Positions 6,925 to 13,561 of a stretch of DNA of 17,350 nt are shown one piece after another. The first letter of the stretch is position 1, and every line of letters starts with the position of its first letter. A program made the translations under genes and the position numbers. Where the stretch lies: the NCBI GenBank assembly GCA_900553605.1, contig USDX01000019.1, positions 1 to 17,350 of the forward strand. Reading direction: 5' to 3'. The DNA is from an uncultured Eggerthella sp. Lineage in GTDB: Bacteria; Actinomycetota; Coriobacteriia; Coriobacteriales; Eggerthellaceae. The notes below the pieces were generated by a model. It was not told the origin of the DNA. It ran no database searches and was given only the letters and a program-made list of their open reading frames with translations.

Positions 6925-6943
6925 CCCGCAGAGCGGGCCTTTT
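6924..6943 (+). terminator. Intrinsic terminator overlapping the ispF stop
   Basis: GCCCGC (6924-6929) and GCGGGC (6933-6938) pair perfectly around AGA and are followed by CTTTT. The first base of the stem is the G of the ispF TAG. It probably ends the clpC-ispD-ispF transcript. Confidence 0.82.
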
Positions 6944-6948
6944 CCTAC

Positions 6949-6957
6949 TGATAGAAT
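6949..6957 (+). promoter_or_regulatory. Probable extended -10 promoter of cysS
   Basis: TGATAGAAT is an extended -10 element (TGn plus TAGAAT). It lies just after the ispF terminator and about 44 bp before the cysS ATG. No good -35 is visible because the expected position falls in the terminator, which is compatible with an extended -10 promoter. Confidence 0.45.
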
Positions 6958-7000
6958 TCGCGTGCGGCGGTTGCCGCATATGCTGTTTCGAGGAGATTGC

Positions 7001-8494
7001 ATGATCAAGATTTACGATACCAAGGCGCGTGAAAAGCGCCCCTTCGTTCCCGTTGCTGACGGCAAGGTGAATATGTATGTATGCGGCCCAACCGTGTACA
7101 ACTACATTCACATTGGAAACGCTCGCACGTTTATTTCGTTTGACACCATCCGCCGTTATCTTATCTGGCGCGGCTACGAGGTGAAGTTCGTGCAGAACAT
7201 TACCGACGTGGACGACAAGATCATCAAAAAGGCAAACGAAGAGGGCCGTAGCGCTTCTGAGGTTGCTGCGGAATACGCCCAGGCATTTATTGACGATATG
7301 CGTGCTGCTGGCGTAATGGATCCGGATGTTCGCCCTCGCGCCACTGAGGAAATCGGCGAGATGATCGCGCTGGTCGAAAAGCTCATCGAAGGCGGTCACG
7401 CCTACGAGGTTGAGGGCGACGTGTACTTCGCGGTTCGTTCGTATGAGGGCTACGGCCAGCTTTCCGGCCGCAACGTCGACGAAATGGAGTCGGGCCACCG
7501 CGAGCTGCGCGCAGATGGTCAGGGTTTGGAAGATCGCAAGCGTGATCCTCTTGATTTCGCTCTGTGGAAGGCTGCCAAGCCAGGCGAGCCTTCGTGGGAT
7601 TCTCCTTGGGGCAAAGGTCGTCCCGGCTGGCATATTGAATGCTCGGCTATGTCGAAGAAGTACCTGGGTCTCCCGTTCGATATCCACGGTGGTGGCGCAG
7701 ACCTGGCGTTCCCCCATCACGAAAACGAGCGTGCTCAGTCGGAAGCTGCTTTTGGCTGCACGTTCTCCAACTACTGGATGCATGGCGGCATGCTTCAGAT
7801 CAACCACGAAAAGATGTCCAAGTCGCTGGGTAACTTCTTGCTGCTACGCGATGTGCTTAAGACCACCGATGCCCGTGTGCTTCGCATGCTGATGCTGCAA
7901 ACGCATTACCGAAGCCCGCTCGATTTCTCCGACGAGCGTTTAGGCGAATCGGAGGCAATGTTTACCCGCCTCACCAATTTCGTTAAGAACACCGCATGGT
8001 TGTGCGCCAATGCCGAAGGCGAAACTACGGTCGACCTTGTTGCTTATCAAAAAGCGATCGACGATATGTGCGATTCGTTCATTGAGGCAATGGACGATGA
8101 TTTCAACACGGCGGGTGCTTTGGGCGCTATCTGCTCGTTTGTGCGCGAAGCGAACACGATCCTCGCTGATGCTGCGGTAAGCAGTGAAGATGCTGCAGCA
8201 GTGCTTGCTGGTGCTGATGCAGTGTGCGACCTGCTCAGTGTCCTCGGCGTCGATCTCAATGCTTGCGAAGATGAAGCGTGCGATTCTTCGAGCGAGGTTG
8301 TGGCTTTAGCTGTTGAGCTCGCTGGGTTTACGGGGTGCGATGCCGAAGGGGCTATCGAGGCTCTGTTGGCGCGTCGTGCCGAAGCTCGCAAGGAAAAGAA
8401 TTTCGCCCTTGCCGATGCGGTACGCGACCGATTGGGCGAGTTGGGCTTTGTGGTTGAAGACACACCGCAAGGCGCGCGTGTGAGCCGTGCATAG
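7001..8494 (+). CDS. cysS: Cysteine--tRNA ligase
   Basis: 497 aa class I synthetase that charges tRNA-Cys. The HIGH motif appears as HIGN (37-40) and the KMSKS motif as KMSKS (271-275). The zinc ligands match the E. coli enzyme: C28 in CGPTV, C214 in WHIECS, H239 and E243 in FPHHENE. The ATG at 7001 is chosen because GAGGAG precedes it by 5 bp and MIKIYDTKAREK is the usual N-terminus; the frame is open further upstream. The C-terminal part (about 385-470) is Ala/Asp/Glu-rich with an apparent insertion of about 20-30 residues containing several cysteines. It ends in the conserved block RDRLGELGFVVEDTPQG. It has its own promoter-like element and terminator. Confidence 0.97.
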   Translation: MIKIYDTKAREKRPFVPVADGKVNMYVCGPTVYNYIHIGNARTFISFDTIRRYLIWRGYEVKFVQNITDVDDKIIKKANEEGRSASEVAAEYAQAFIDDMRAAGVMDPDVRPRATEEIGEMIALVEKLIEGGHAYEVEGDVYFAVRSYEGYGQLSGRNVDEMESGHRELRADGQGLEDRKRDPLDFALWKAAKPGEPSWDSPWGKGRPGWHIECSAMSKKYLGLPFDIHGGGADLAFPHHENERAQSEAAFGCTFSNYWMHGGMLQINHEKMSKSLGNFLLLRDVLKTTDARVLRMLMLQTHYRSPLDFSDERLGESEAMFTRLTNFVKNTAWLCANAEGETTVDLVAYQKAIDDMCDSFIEAMDDDFNTAGALGAICSFVREANTILADAAVSSEDAAAVLAGADAVCDLLSVLGVDLNACEDEACDSSSEVVALAVELAGFTGCDAEGAIEALLARRAEARKEKNFALADAVRDRLGELGFVVEDTPQGARVSRA

Positions 8495-8505
8495 CAAGAT
8501 GGATG

Positions 8506-8533
8506 CGGGGGCCTTAGGCCCCCGTTTGCTTTT
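8506..8533 (+). terminator. Intrinsic terminator of cysS
   Basis: CGGGGGCC (8506-8513) and GGCCCCCG (8517-8524) form a perfect 8-bp GC stem with a TTA loop, followed by TTTGCTTTT. It lies 11 bp after the cysS stop. Confidence 0.9.
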
Positions 8534-8605
8534 CCTGGCGGTACGTTTACAGAAGGTATTGCGTTTGCGGCGATTGGATTTTGGCCGCATGGTAAAACCT
8601 TGTTA

Positions 8606-8615
8606 GAACATGTTC
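8606..8615. promoter_or_regulatory. GAACATGTTC palindrome upstream of tetR
   Basis: A perfect 10-bp palindrome about 80 bp upstream of the regulator start. Its half GAACATGT recurs in the usp leader at 9631-9638. The GAAC/GTTC halves are separated by 2 bp, not the 4 bp of a LexA box, so LexA is unlikely. Confidence 0.35.
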
Positions 8616-8630
8616 ATTTGTTGGAGCAAT

Positions 8631-8658
8631 CCATACAATATGACGTAATCGTGTATGG
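8631..8658. promoter_or_regulatory. Operator-like inverted repeat before tetR
   Basis: CCATACA (8631-8637) and TGTATGG (8652-8658) are a perfect 7-bp inverted repeat with a 14-bp spacer. It overlaps the -10-like TACAAT (8634-8639) and sits next to TAGAAT (8661-8666). It ends 36 bp before the regulator ATG. TetR-family genes are often autoregulated through such a site, so this is the best candidate operator. Confidence 0.6.
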
Positions 8659-8694
8659 TTTAGAATACTGCGGAAAGTTGGAAGGGGATTGCCC

Positions 8695-9363
8695 ATGATA
8701 AGGCGGAACCAGTACGTGTCTGTTCATGAAACAAGGGCTCAGGTGACGCGTGAAAAGCTTTTGAAGGCTGCTATCAAGCTTGTGAACCGCGATGGCATGA
8801 AGCAGCTTACCGTTCGCAACATTTGCGATGAAGCTGGGCTTTCAACAGGCAGTTTCTATAACCTGTTCAGCGGCAAGGAAGATCTTATTTCCTATTACCT
8901 GAAGTACGCTTTCGCACCCTATCGCCAGAAAGCCCTCGAGGGCAGCGATGAATACGGTCCAATTGAGCGCGTCCTTCTTTTGTATCGTGCCTATGTTGAG
9001 TACTGTATGGACATGGGCCTTGAGTTCGTTTCTGGTTTGTACGCTTCCAACCACAATCCATTTTTCGATTTCATGCACCGCGATGCTGAAGACGACTTTA
9101 TTATCGTTTCGGTTCGTAGTTATCTCGAAGAAGCAATCGAGTTGGGTATTGTGCGCAACGATGTCGATCTTGACGAAGCCATGCTCCGTATTGCTGCTGC
9201 GTCGACGGGCTTGCTGTTCTACTGGTGCGTATTCGAAGGCAATATCGACATTGAATACGAAGTAGATGAGGCCATCAAAACCTATTTGCTCTCTATTGCC
9301 GTAGATCCAAACATGAAGCTCAACATTGAGCCTCTGGAGTCGAAGGGCTGCTTCTTGAAGTAA
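8695..9363 (+). CDS. TetR/AcrR-family transcriptional regulator
   Basis: 222 aa, typical for the family. The N-terminal DNA-binding domain (about 15-65) contains the TetR signature LTVRNICDEAGLSTGSFYNLF, including the helix-turn-helix. The C-terminal part is a helical ligand or dimer domain with no family I can name. The ATG at 8695 is preferred over an in-frame TTG at 8689 because AAGGGG lies about 7 bp upstream of the ATG. The gene is alone between two terminators, with a 7-bp inverted repeat in its promoter region that suggests self-repression. No transporter or enzyme sits beside it, so the target and ligand are unknown. The next gene encodes a universal stress protein but is a separate unit. 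Confidence 0.9.
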   Translation: MIRRNQYVSVHETRAQVTREKLLKAAIKLVNRDGMKQLTVRNICDEAGLSTGSFYNLFSGKEDLISYYLKYAFAPYRQKALEGSDEYGPIERVLLLYRAYVEYCMDMGLEFVSGLYASNHNPFFDFMHRDAEDDFIIVSVRSYLEEAIELGIVRNDVDLDEAMLRIAAASTGLLFYWCVFEGNIDIEYEVDEAIKTYLLSIAVDPNMKLNIEPLESKGCFLK

Positions 9364-9451
9364 CCACCTTTGCCTGGCGTTTCAGGCACACGCTCAGGCG
9401 CCTTGTTTTTGGGTGTGTGCTTCCGAAACTGCACAATGAAAGCCTATGAAC

Positions 9452-9491
9452 GGCCTTCCATTTCATGCTGAAAGAAATGGAAGGCCTTTTT
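9452..9491 (+). terminator. Strong intrinsic terminator after tetR
   Basis: GGCCTTCCATTTC (9452-9464) and GAAATGGAAGGCC (9474-9486) form a perfect 13-bp stem with a 9-nt loop, followed by TTTTT. It lies 88 bp after the regulator. The bases between hold a weaker possible hairpin, GCCTG with CAGGC. The 361-bp stretch between tetR and usp contains no convincing ORF. Confidence 0.9.
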
Positions 9492-9593
9492 GTGTGCGGT
9501 GAATGTCGGGCGCTATCGTTGGGTCGTTCGAAAAGGTCAAACATATCGCTCGCAGAATCGTAAATGATTATTAATTATTGCAATTCATTTGCT

Positions 9594-9634
9594 TTGAACT
9601 GGCTATTTAGTTCTATTGGATACTGTTCGGGAAC
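9594..9634 (+). promoter_or_regulatory. Candidate usp promoter with two dyads
   Basis: TTGAAC (9594-9599) could be a -35 box and GATACT (9619-9624) a weak -10, although the 19-bp spacing is long. Two inverted repeats overlap the region. They are GAACT (9596-9600) with AGTTC (9609-9613), and TGTTC-GG-GAACA (9624-9635). An AT-rich stretch lies upstream at 9560-9590. The implied leader of about 90 nt carries a small hairpin CACC-GTA-GGTG. Confidence 0.35.
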
Positions 9635-9724
9635 ATGTGAACGTGTTATCCTTGAACCATCAGAAGCAGGCATGCACCGTAGGTGTGCGAGGGGCTTGCT
9701 GCAACACTTCAAGGAGGGGTAACG

Positions 9725-10201
9725 ATGGTTTTCGAAAACGTTGTCGTTGCATATGATGGATCCGACCAGGCTCTTGCTGCTGTTAAGAAGGCTGCCGAAA
9801 TCGTTGGCGGCGAAGAAGCTGCAAAGCTTCATGTGGTATTTGTAACCACGCATCCCAACGCCCAGCTTCCTGCAAACTTCAACAGCGCTTCGTTCGATCC
9901 TCAGCAGTACCTGCTTTCCGTTGAGGACATCATGGCCCTTTACAACAAGACCATTGATGAAGAAACCGAAAAGGTTAAGGAAGGCATTGGCGATTCGCTC
10001 GATTCCTTGGGTGACAAGGCAACTATCGAGGTAATCCCTGGCTACACGCCGGCAGCTGACATTCTCGGCTATGCTGAAAAGGTTAACGCTGACCTTATCG
10101 TAATGGGCTCTCGTGGCCTTGGCGCAATTCGCGGTGTTCTCGGTTCGGTTTCCTACGCTGTTCTGCGTGAAGCACCGATGCCCGTATTGGTAATCAAATA
10201 A
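9725..10201 (+). CDS. Universal stress protein (UspA domain)
   Basis: 158 aa single-domain Usp with an alpha/beta nucleotide-binding fold. The N-terminal strand ends in VVAYDGSD with D11. The C-terminal nucleotide motif is GSRGLGAIRGVLGSVS (from G128), followed by the last strand MPVLVIK. In the canonical pattern G-2x-G-9x-G-[ST], the long gap here is 8 residues. An acidic helical segment (about 70-105) separates the two halves. AAGGAGGGG lies 5 bp before this ATG, a very strong ribosome-binding site; the frame is open 14 codons further upstream but has no such site. Usp proteins of this type usually bind ATP and accumulate under stress or growth arrest; the specific role is not visible here. 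Confidence 0.93.
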   Translation: MVFENVVVAYDGSDQALAAVKKAAEIVGGEEAAKLHVVFVTTHPNAQLPANFNSASFDPQQYLLSVEDIMALYNKTIDEETEKVKEGIGDSLDSLGDKATIEVIPGYTPAADILGYAEKVNADLIVMGSRGLGAIRGVLGSVSYAVLREAPMPVLVIK

Positions 10202-10211
10202 ATAAGGGTAG

Positions 10212-10242
10212 AAGGCTCGCTCTGGAAGCGGGCCTTTCCTTT
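10212..10242 (+). terminator. Intrinsic terminator of usp
   Basis: GGCTCGC (10214-10220) pairs with GCGGGCC (10228-10234) with one G-U. The loop is TCTGGAA and the tail TTTCCTTT. It lies about 12 bp after the usp stop. Confidence 0.82.
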
Positions 10243-10280
10243 GTATCGTAAGGTCCTAAATGGGGCTAGTGGATGCTTTC

Positions 10281-10319
10281 AAATAGGCTGGATGCGAGAA
10301 AACGCATCCAGCCTATTTT
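10281..10319. terminator. Perfect 16-bp hairpin between converging usp and hemH
   Basis: AAATAGGCTGGATGCG (10281-10296) and its exact reverse complement (10303-10318) surround AGAAAA. TTTT at 10316-10319 ends the right arm on the + strand. The minus-strand reading has a shorter TTT. Placed between convergent genes, it probably stops read-through from both sides. It lies about 75 bp beyond the hemH stop. Confidence 0.82.
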
Positions 10320-10393
10320 GTTGATGGTCGAGGTTTTGGCTTATGGGGACATTCGATTTTGTGGGTCGGTTTATCTAATGGCTTCGCTCGACG

Positions 10394-11428
10394 CTAAACC
10401 AGCTTCGTTGACTTTTCCGCTGCATCGATCGATTCTATTGCTTCTTTCGCCACATCAAATAGCAGGTCGATGTGGTCTTCGCGATGGTTTAAGCAGGGGA
10501 TATAGGTAACGTCTGCGGTAACGTTGTTTTGGTTGCATAAAGCGCGGAAGTGGTCGGACGCTACCGATTTGATGTCATAGAGCGATTCAAGGCAGTCGGA
10601 AGCAAAGCCGGGCGTTGCCAGGGCTATCCGCGAAACTCCCTCGGCAGCCCATTGGGCAAGGAGGGTTTTGGGGTGGGGCGTAACCCACGCACGCGAATCC
10701 TCGAAGCGCGAGTGGTAGGCAATGGCCCAGTCGGATTGAGGTATCCCAAGCAGCTCCATTGCTTGATGCACGCTGGCTTCGATCTGCTCCACATAGGTAT
10801 CACCCGCTTCGATGTCCGCAAGGGGGATAGAGTGGAACGAGAGAAGAAGCTTGCTGCCCGGACGATACTCCCAAGCATTGCGTATGGATGCAGCGAGTGC
10901 CTGTGCGTATAGAGGGTTATCGCTGTAGCCTTCGACAATCGCCCCAAGCGATAAGCTGGGGTGATTGCTGATGCTGTCCCGTATGGCTTCCTTGCACGTT
11001 TTAACAGTGCTGAAGGCAGTTTGGGGGAACAGGGGCAGCGCAATTACCTTGCTGCATCCAGCAGCTTCAAGCTTTTGCAGGGTATGGCTTATCGAAGGAT
11101 TGCCATAGCGCATGCCAACTTCGCATAGAGCGTTGATGCCTGCTTCGGCAAGGCGCTCGTTCAATGCATCGCGCTGAGCGCGTGATTCGACTGCAAGTGG
11201 CGAACCATTGGGTGTCCAAATCTGCTGGTAGCGCGGAGCTGTTTTCTTCGGCCTGGTTCGGACAATGAAGAGACGCAAGATGGGTTGCCAGATGGCTGGC
11301 GGAACCTTGATGATATTTCGGTCGGAAAGAAATTCGATCAGGTACGGGCGAATGTCCTGCGGCTCGGGGGAGTCGGGGGAACCCGTATTCATGAGAACAA
11401 TGCCTGTCTTTTCTTTCTTCAAATCCAT
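10394..11428 (-). CDS. hemH: Ferrochelatase
   Basis: 344 aa. Inserts Fe2+ into a porphyrin in heme synthesis. The family core is clear: GIVLMNTGSPDSP near the N-terminus, LPLFPQ (131-136), the catalytic histidine H199 in LLSFHSIP, and PGFASDCLESLYDI (273-286) with the conserved glutamate E281. The C-terminal YIPCLNHREDHIDLL resembles the E. coli enzyme (YIPALNATPEHIEMM), as does the FLSDR block. The position equivalent to the Tyr of the Bacillus coproporphyrin-type enzyme (AYGTP) is Thr (NTGSP). Whether the substrate is protoporphyrin or coproporphyrin cannot be read from this. No other heme gene is nearby. There is no Shine-Dalgarno sequence, and the -10 box lies 7 nt before the ATG. Confidence 0.95.
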   Translation of the reverse strand: MDLKKEKTGIVLMNTGSPDSPEPQDIRPYLIEFLSDRNIIKVPPAIWQPILRLFIVRTRPKKTAPRYQQIWTPNGSPLAVESRAQRDALNERLAEAGINALCEVGMRYGNPSISHTLQKLEAAGCSKVIALPLFPQTAFSTVKTCKEAIRDSISNHPSLSLGAIVEGYSDNPLYAQALAASIRNAWEYRPGSKLLLSFHSIPLADIEAGDTYVEQIEASVHQAMELLGIPQSDWAIAYHSRFEDSRAWVTPHPKTLLAQWAAEGVSRIALATPGFASDCLESLYDIKSVASDHFRALCNQNNVTADVTYIPCLNHREDHIDLLFDVAKEAIESIDAAEKSTKLV

Positions 11429-11435
11429 GATTGGG

Positions 11436-11444
11436 ACTATAGCA
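11436..11444 (-). promoter_or_regulatory. Extended -10 promoter of hemH
   Basis: On the minus strand TGCTATAGT is an extended -10 element, with TATAGT one base from consensus. Its last base is only 7 nt from the hemH ATG, so transcription would start at or within a few bases of the A of the ATG. A poly-T stretch occupies the usual -35 position. Confidence 0.6.
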
Positions 11445-11607
11445 AAATCATGAGCCGAAAAAATTACGCTGCGGGGGGATGTGCATTATTTACGGCAAAG
11501 CGCGGTGCCAATGACGCCTCGAGGACGTTGCGGGGCGAATCATGCTGTGCTCTTGAAGATATGTGCTAATGCTGGCCTGAGGGCGGCAGGCGAAGCGGAA
11601 ATGCAGA

Positions 11608-11613
11608 TATACT
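11608..11613 (+). promoter_or_regulatory. Possible -10 box of the ABC-F gene
   Basis: TATACT is a good -10 match 52 bp before the ABC-F start, but no convincing -35 is seen 16-18 bp upstream. The 236-bp divergent region between hemH and this gene contains no believable ORF. Confidence 0.35.
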
Positions 11614-11664
11614 CATATGATGGCTTTCCGATAAGGGGAGGCGTGAACAAAGGAGCAACAGGCA

Positions 11665-13470
11665 ATGGCCTTTCTGTTTGGCTGTGAAAATGTGCATTTG
11701 GAATATCCTACGAAAGTAATCTTCGAATCGCTTTCCCTTGGCGTTGACGATGGCGATTGCGTGGGTGTCGTTGGTCGTAACGGTGACGGCAAATCGTCGC
11801 TTTTAGGTTTATTCGACGGAACGGTTGAACCCGATGATGGCCGCGTGCTGCGAACGGGTGGTGTTCGCTTTGCCTCTCTTCGCCAGGCGGATGAGTTGGA
11901 CGACGCAAAGTCCATTGGATGGAATGTGGTGGGCGATACGCCCGAATACGAATGGGCGTCCGATGCTCGCATCCGCGATATCATCGACGGCATGATCGGC
12001 GACCTGGATTGGGATGCCGAGGTTGGCGCGCTTTCCGGCGGCCAGCGCCGCCGCGTTGACCTTGCCCGTGTGCTGATTGCCGATGCTGATGTATTGCTGC
12101 TTGACGAGCCCACCAATCATCTTGATGTGGTTGCCATCAACTGGCTGGCAAAGCACCTTAAGAAGCGCTTTTCGCGTGGTACTGGTGCCCTAGTGGTGGT
12201 AACGCACGATCGCTGGTTCCTCGACGAAGTGTGCCTTCGCATGTGGGAAGTACACGATGGCATTGCCGAACCATTCGAAGGAGGCTATTCCGCCTATATC
12301 CTTCAGCGTGTGGAGCGTCAGCGTCAGGCCGAGGTGGCGGAGCAGAAAAGGCAAAACCTTATCCGCCGCGAGTTAGCGTTTCTTTCCCGCGGTGCTCGGG
12401 CGCGCTCTAGCAAGCCGCGTTTTCATGTTGAAACGGCACGTGCTCTTATTGCGGAAGAGCCTCCGCTTCGTAACACTACCGAACTTAAGCGTGCTGCAAT
12501 TTCCCGATTGGGGAAGAAGTGCGTTGATGTGATCGACGCCTCGTTCTCCTACGGGCAGAACAAGGTCCTCGATGATGTTACCTGGATGATCGGTCCTGGT
12601 GATCGCTATGGCCTTTTGGGTGCAAACGGTGCTGGCAAATCGACGCTGCTCGATATTGTTCAGGGCAAGCTCCGTCCTCAAACGGGTCGCGTGAAAATTG
12701 GCAAAACCGTGAAATTCGCCTTCCTTTCCCAGAAACTTGAAGAGCTGGAAAAGCTGAAGGGCGATCGCGTTCGCGAGGTCCTTTCTCGATACAACGCTCG
12801 TTATATGATTGACGGCAAGGAAGTTTCCCCTGCTCAGTTGCTTGAGCAGCTGGGATTCACCAATGCCCATTTGAATATGCCGGTCGAAACGCTTTCCGGT
12901 GGCCAGAAGCGCCGTTTGCAGTTGATGCTGATTCTGCTTGATTCGCCGAACGTGCTTATCTTGGACGAGCCCAGCAACGACCTTGACACCGATATGACCG
13001 TGGCCATGGAAAACCTGCTCGATACCTGGCCAGGTACGTTGATCGTGGTAAGCCATGATCGCTACCTGATGGAACGCGTAACCGACGATCAGTTCGCGCT
13101 TATCGATGGCAAGCTCACGCATTGTCCTCGTGGTGTGGACGAGTACCTTGAATTGCTTGAAGAAGACCGCAGGGCCCAATCGAACAAGACGACAAGCGCG
13201 TCAAAACAGGGAAGCGCTGCTCAGTCCCAGGCCCAATCAGGGCTTTCTGCCGCTGAGGTTCGCGAGCTTAAAAAGCAGGCCCGCTCCATCGAGAACAAGA
13301 TGAAGACGCAGGAAAAGAAGCTCGCCCAGGCCAAGGAGGACCTGCTGAAGGTTGATCCTTATGACTATCAGGCATTAGGCGAAGCGCAGGCGGGTATCCA
13401 CGAACTCGAGCAGCGCATTGAGGTGCTGGAAGAGGAATGGTTGCTAGTGGCCGAGCAGATGGAAGGCTAG
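11665..13470 (+). CDS. ABC-F family ATPase, Uup-like
   Basis: 601 aa with two nucleotide-binding domains and no membrane segments, so a soluble ribosome-associated ABC-F protein rather than a transporter. NBD1 has Walker A GRNGDGKSS (37-45), signature LSGGQRRR (123-130) and Walker B LLLDEPTNHLD (144-154). The linker includes RRELAFLSRGARARSSKPR (about 232-250), the type of P-site tRNA-interacting region seen in Uup-like proteins. NBD2 has Walker A GANGAGKST (about 320), LSGGQKRR (about 410) and LILDEPSNDLD. A charged coiled coil fills about 515-601, typical of Uup. Members act on stalled ribosomes or assembly; some ABC-F proteins give antibiotic resistance, but nothing here points to that. 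AAGGAG lies 9 bp before the ATG. The first Walker A has Asp where Ala, Ser or Cys is more common. Confidence 0.93.
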   Translation: MAFLFGCENVHLEYPTKVIFESLSLGVDDGDCVGVVGRNGDGKSSLLGLFDGTVEPDDGRVLRTGGVRFASLRQADELDDAKSIGWNVVGDTPEYEWASDARIRDIIDGMIGDLDWDAEVGALSGGQRRRVDLARVLIADADVLLLDEPTNHLDVVAINWLAKHLKKRFSRGTGALVVVTHDRWFLDEVCLRMWEVHDGIAEPFEGGYSAYILQRVERQRQAEVAEQKRQNLIRRELAFLSRGARARSSKPRFHVETARALIAEEPPLRNTTELKRAAISRLGKKCVDVIDASFSYGQNKVLDDVTWMIGPGDRYGLLGANGAGKSTLLDIVQGKLRPQTGRVKIGKTVKFAFLSQKLEELEKLKGDRVREVLSRYNARYMIDGKEVSPAQLLEQLGFTNAHLNMPVETLSGGQKRRLQLMLILLDSPNVLILDEPSNDLDTDMTVAMENLLDTWPGTLIVVSHDRYLMERVTDDQFALIDGKLTHCPRGVDEYLELLEEDRRAQSNKTTSASKQGSAAQSQAQSGLSAAEVRELKKQARSIENKMKTQEKKLAQAKEDLLKVDPYDYQALGEAQAGIHELEQRIEVLEEEWLLVAEQMEG

Positions 13471-13519
13471 CCAGTTGCGTGGCGATGATGGGAAATGCCG
13501 TTTCTTTTCACGCGACTGG
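13471..13519 (+). terminator. Possible terminator or 3' stem-loop of the ABC-F gene
   Basis: CCAGTTGCGTG (13471-13481) pairs with CACGCGACTGG (13509-13519) through 11 pairs with one G-U. It starts on the base after the stop codon. The loop is 27 nt and contains a smaller GGCgAT/ATGCC hairpin followed by GTTTCTTTT, which could be the actual terminator. The two structures compete for part of the sequence. Confidence 0.4.
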
Positions 13520-13532
13520 GCTTGCGGTAGAG

Positions 13533-13561
13533 TTGTTTCAGCGTAATTCGTCCGATATATG
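13533..13561 (+). promoter_or_regulatory. Probable aroE promoter
   Basis: TTGTTT (13533-13538) and TATATG (13556-13561) are 17 bp apart. The ATG of the longer possible aroE start (13559) is part of this -10 box, which argues for the later start at 13601. The predicted start point is near 13568. Confidence 0.5.

Noticed and set aside
6716..7807. 363-codon antisense frame opposite ispF and cysS
   Set aside because: Same explanation; both sense genes are certain.
8606..8615. GAACATGTTC as a LexA/SOS box
   Set aside because: The known Gram-positive box has four bases between GAAC and GTTC; here there are only two.
8689..8694. TTG at 8689 as the tetR start
   Set aside because: The ribosome-binding site would touch the start codon; the ATG six bases later has correct spacing.
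12373..13179. 268-codon antisense frame opposite the ABC-F gene
   Set aside because: No family resemblance; the sense gene has all its expected motifs.
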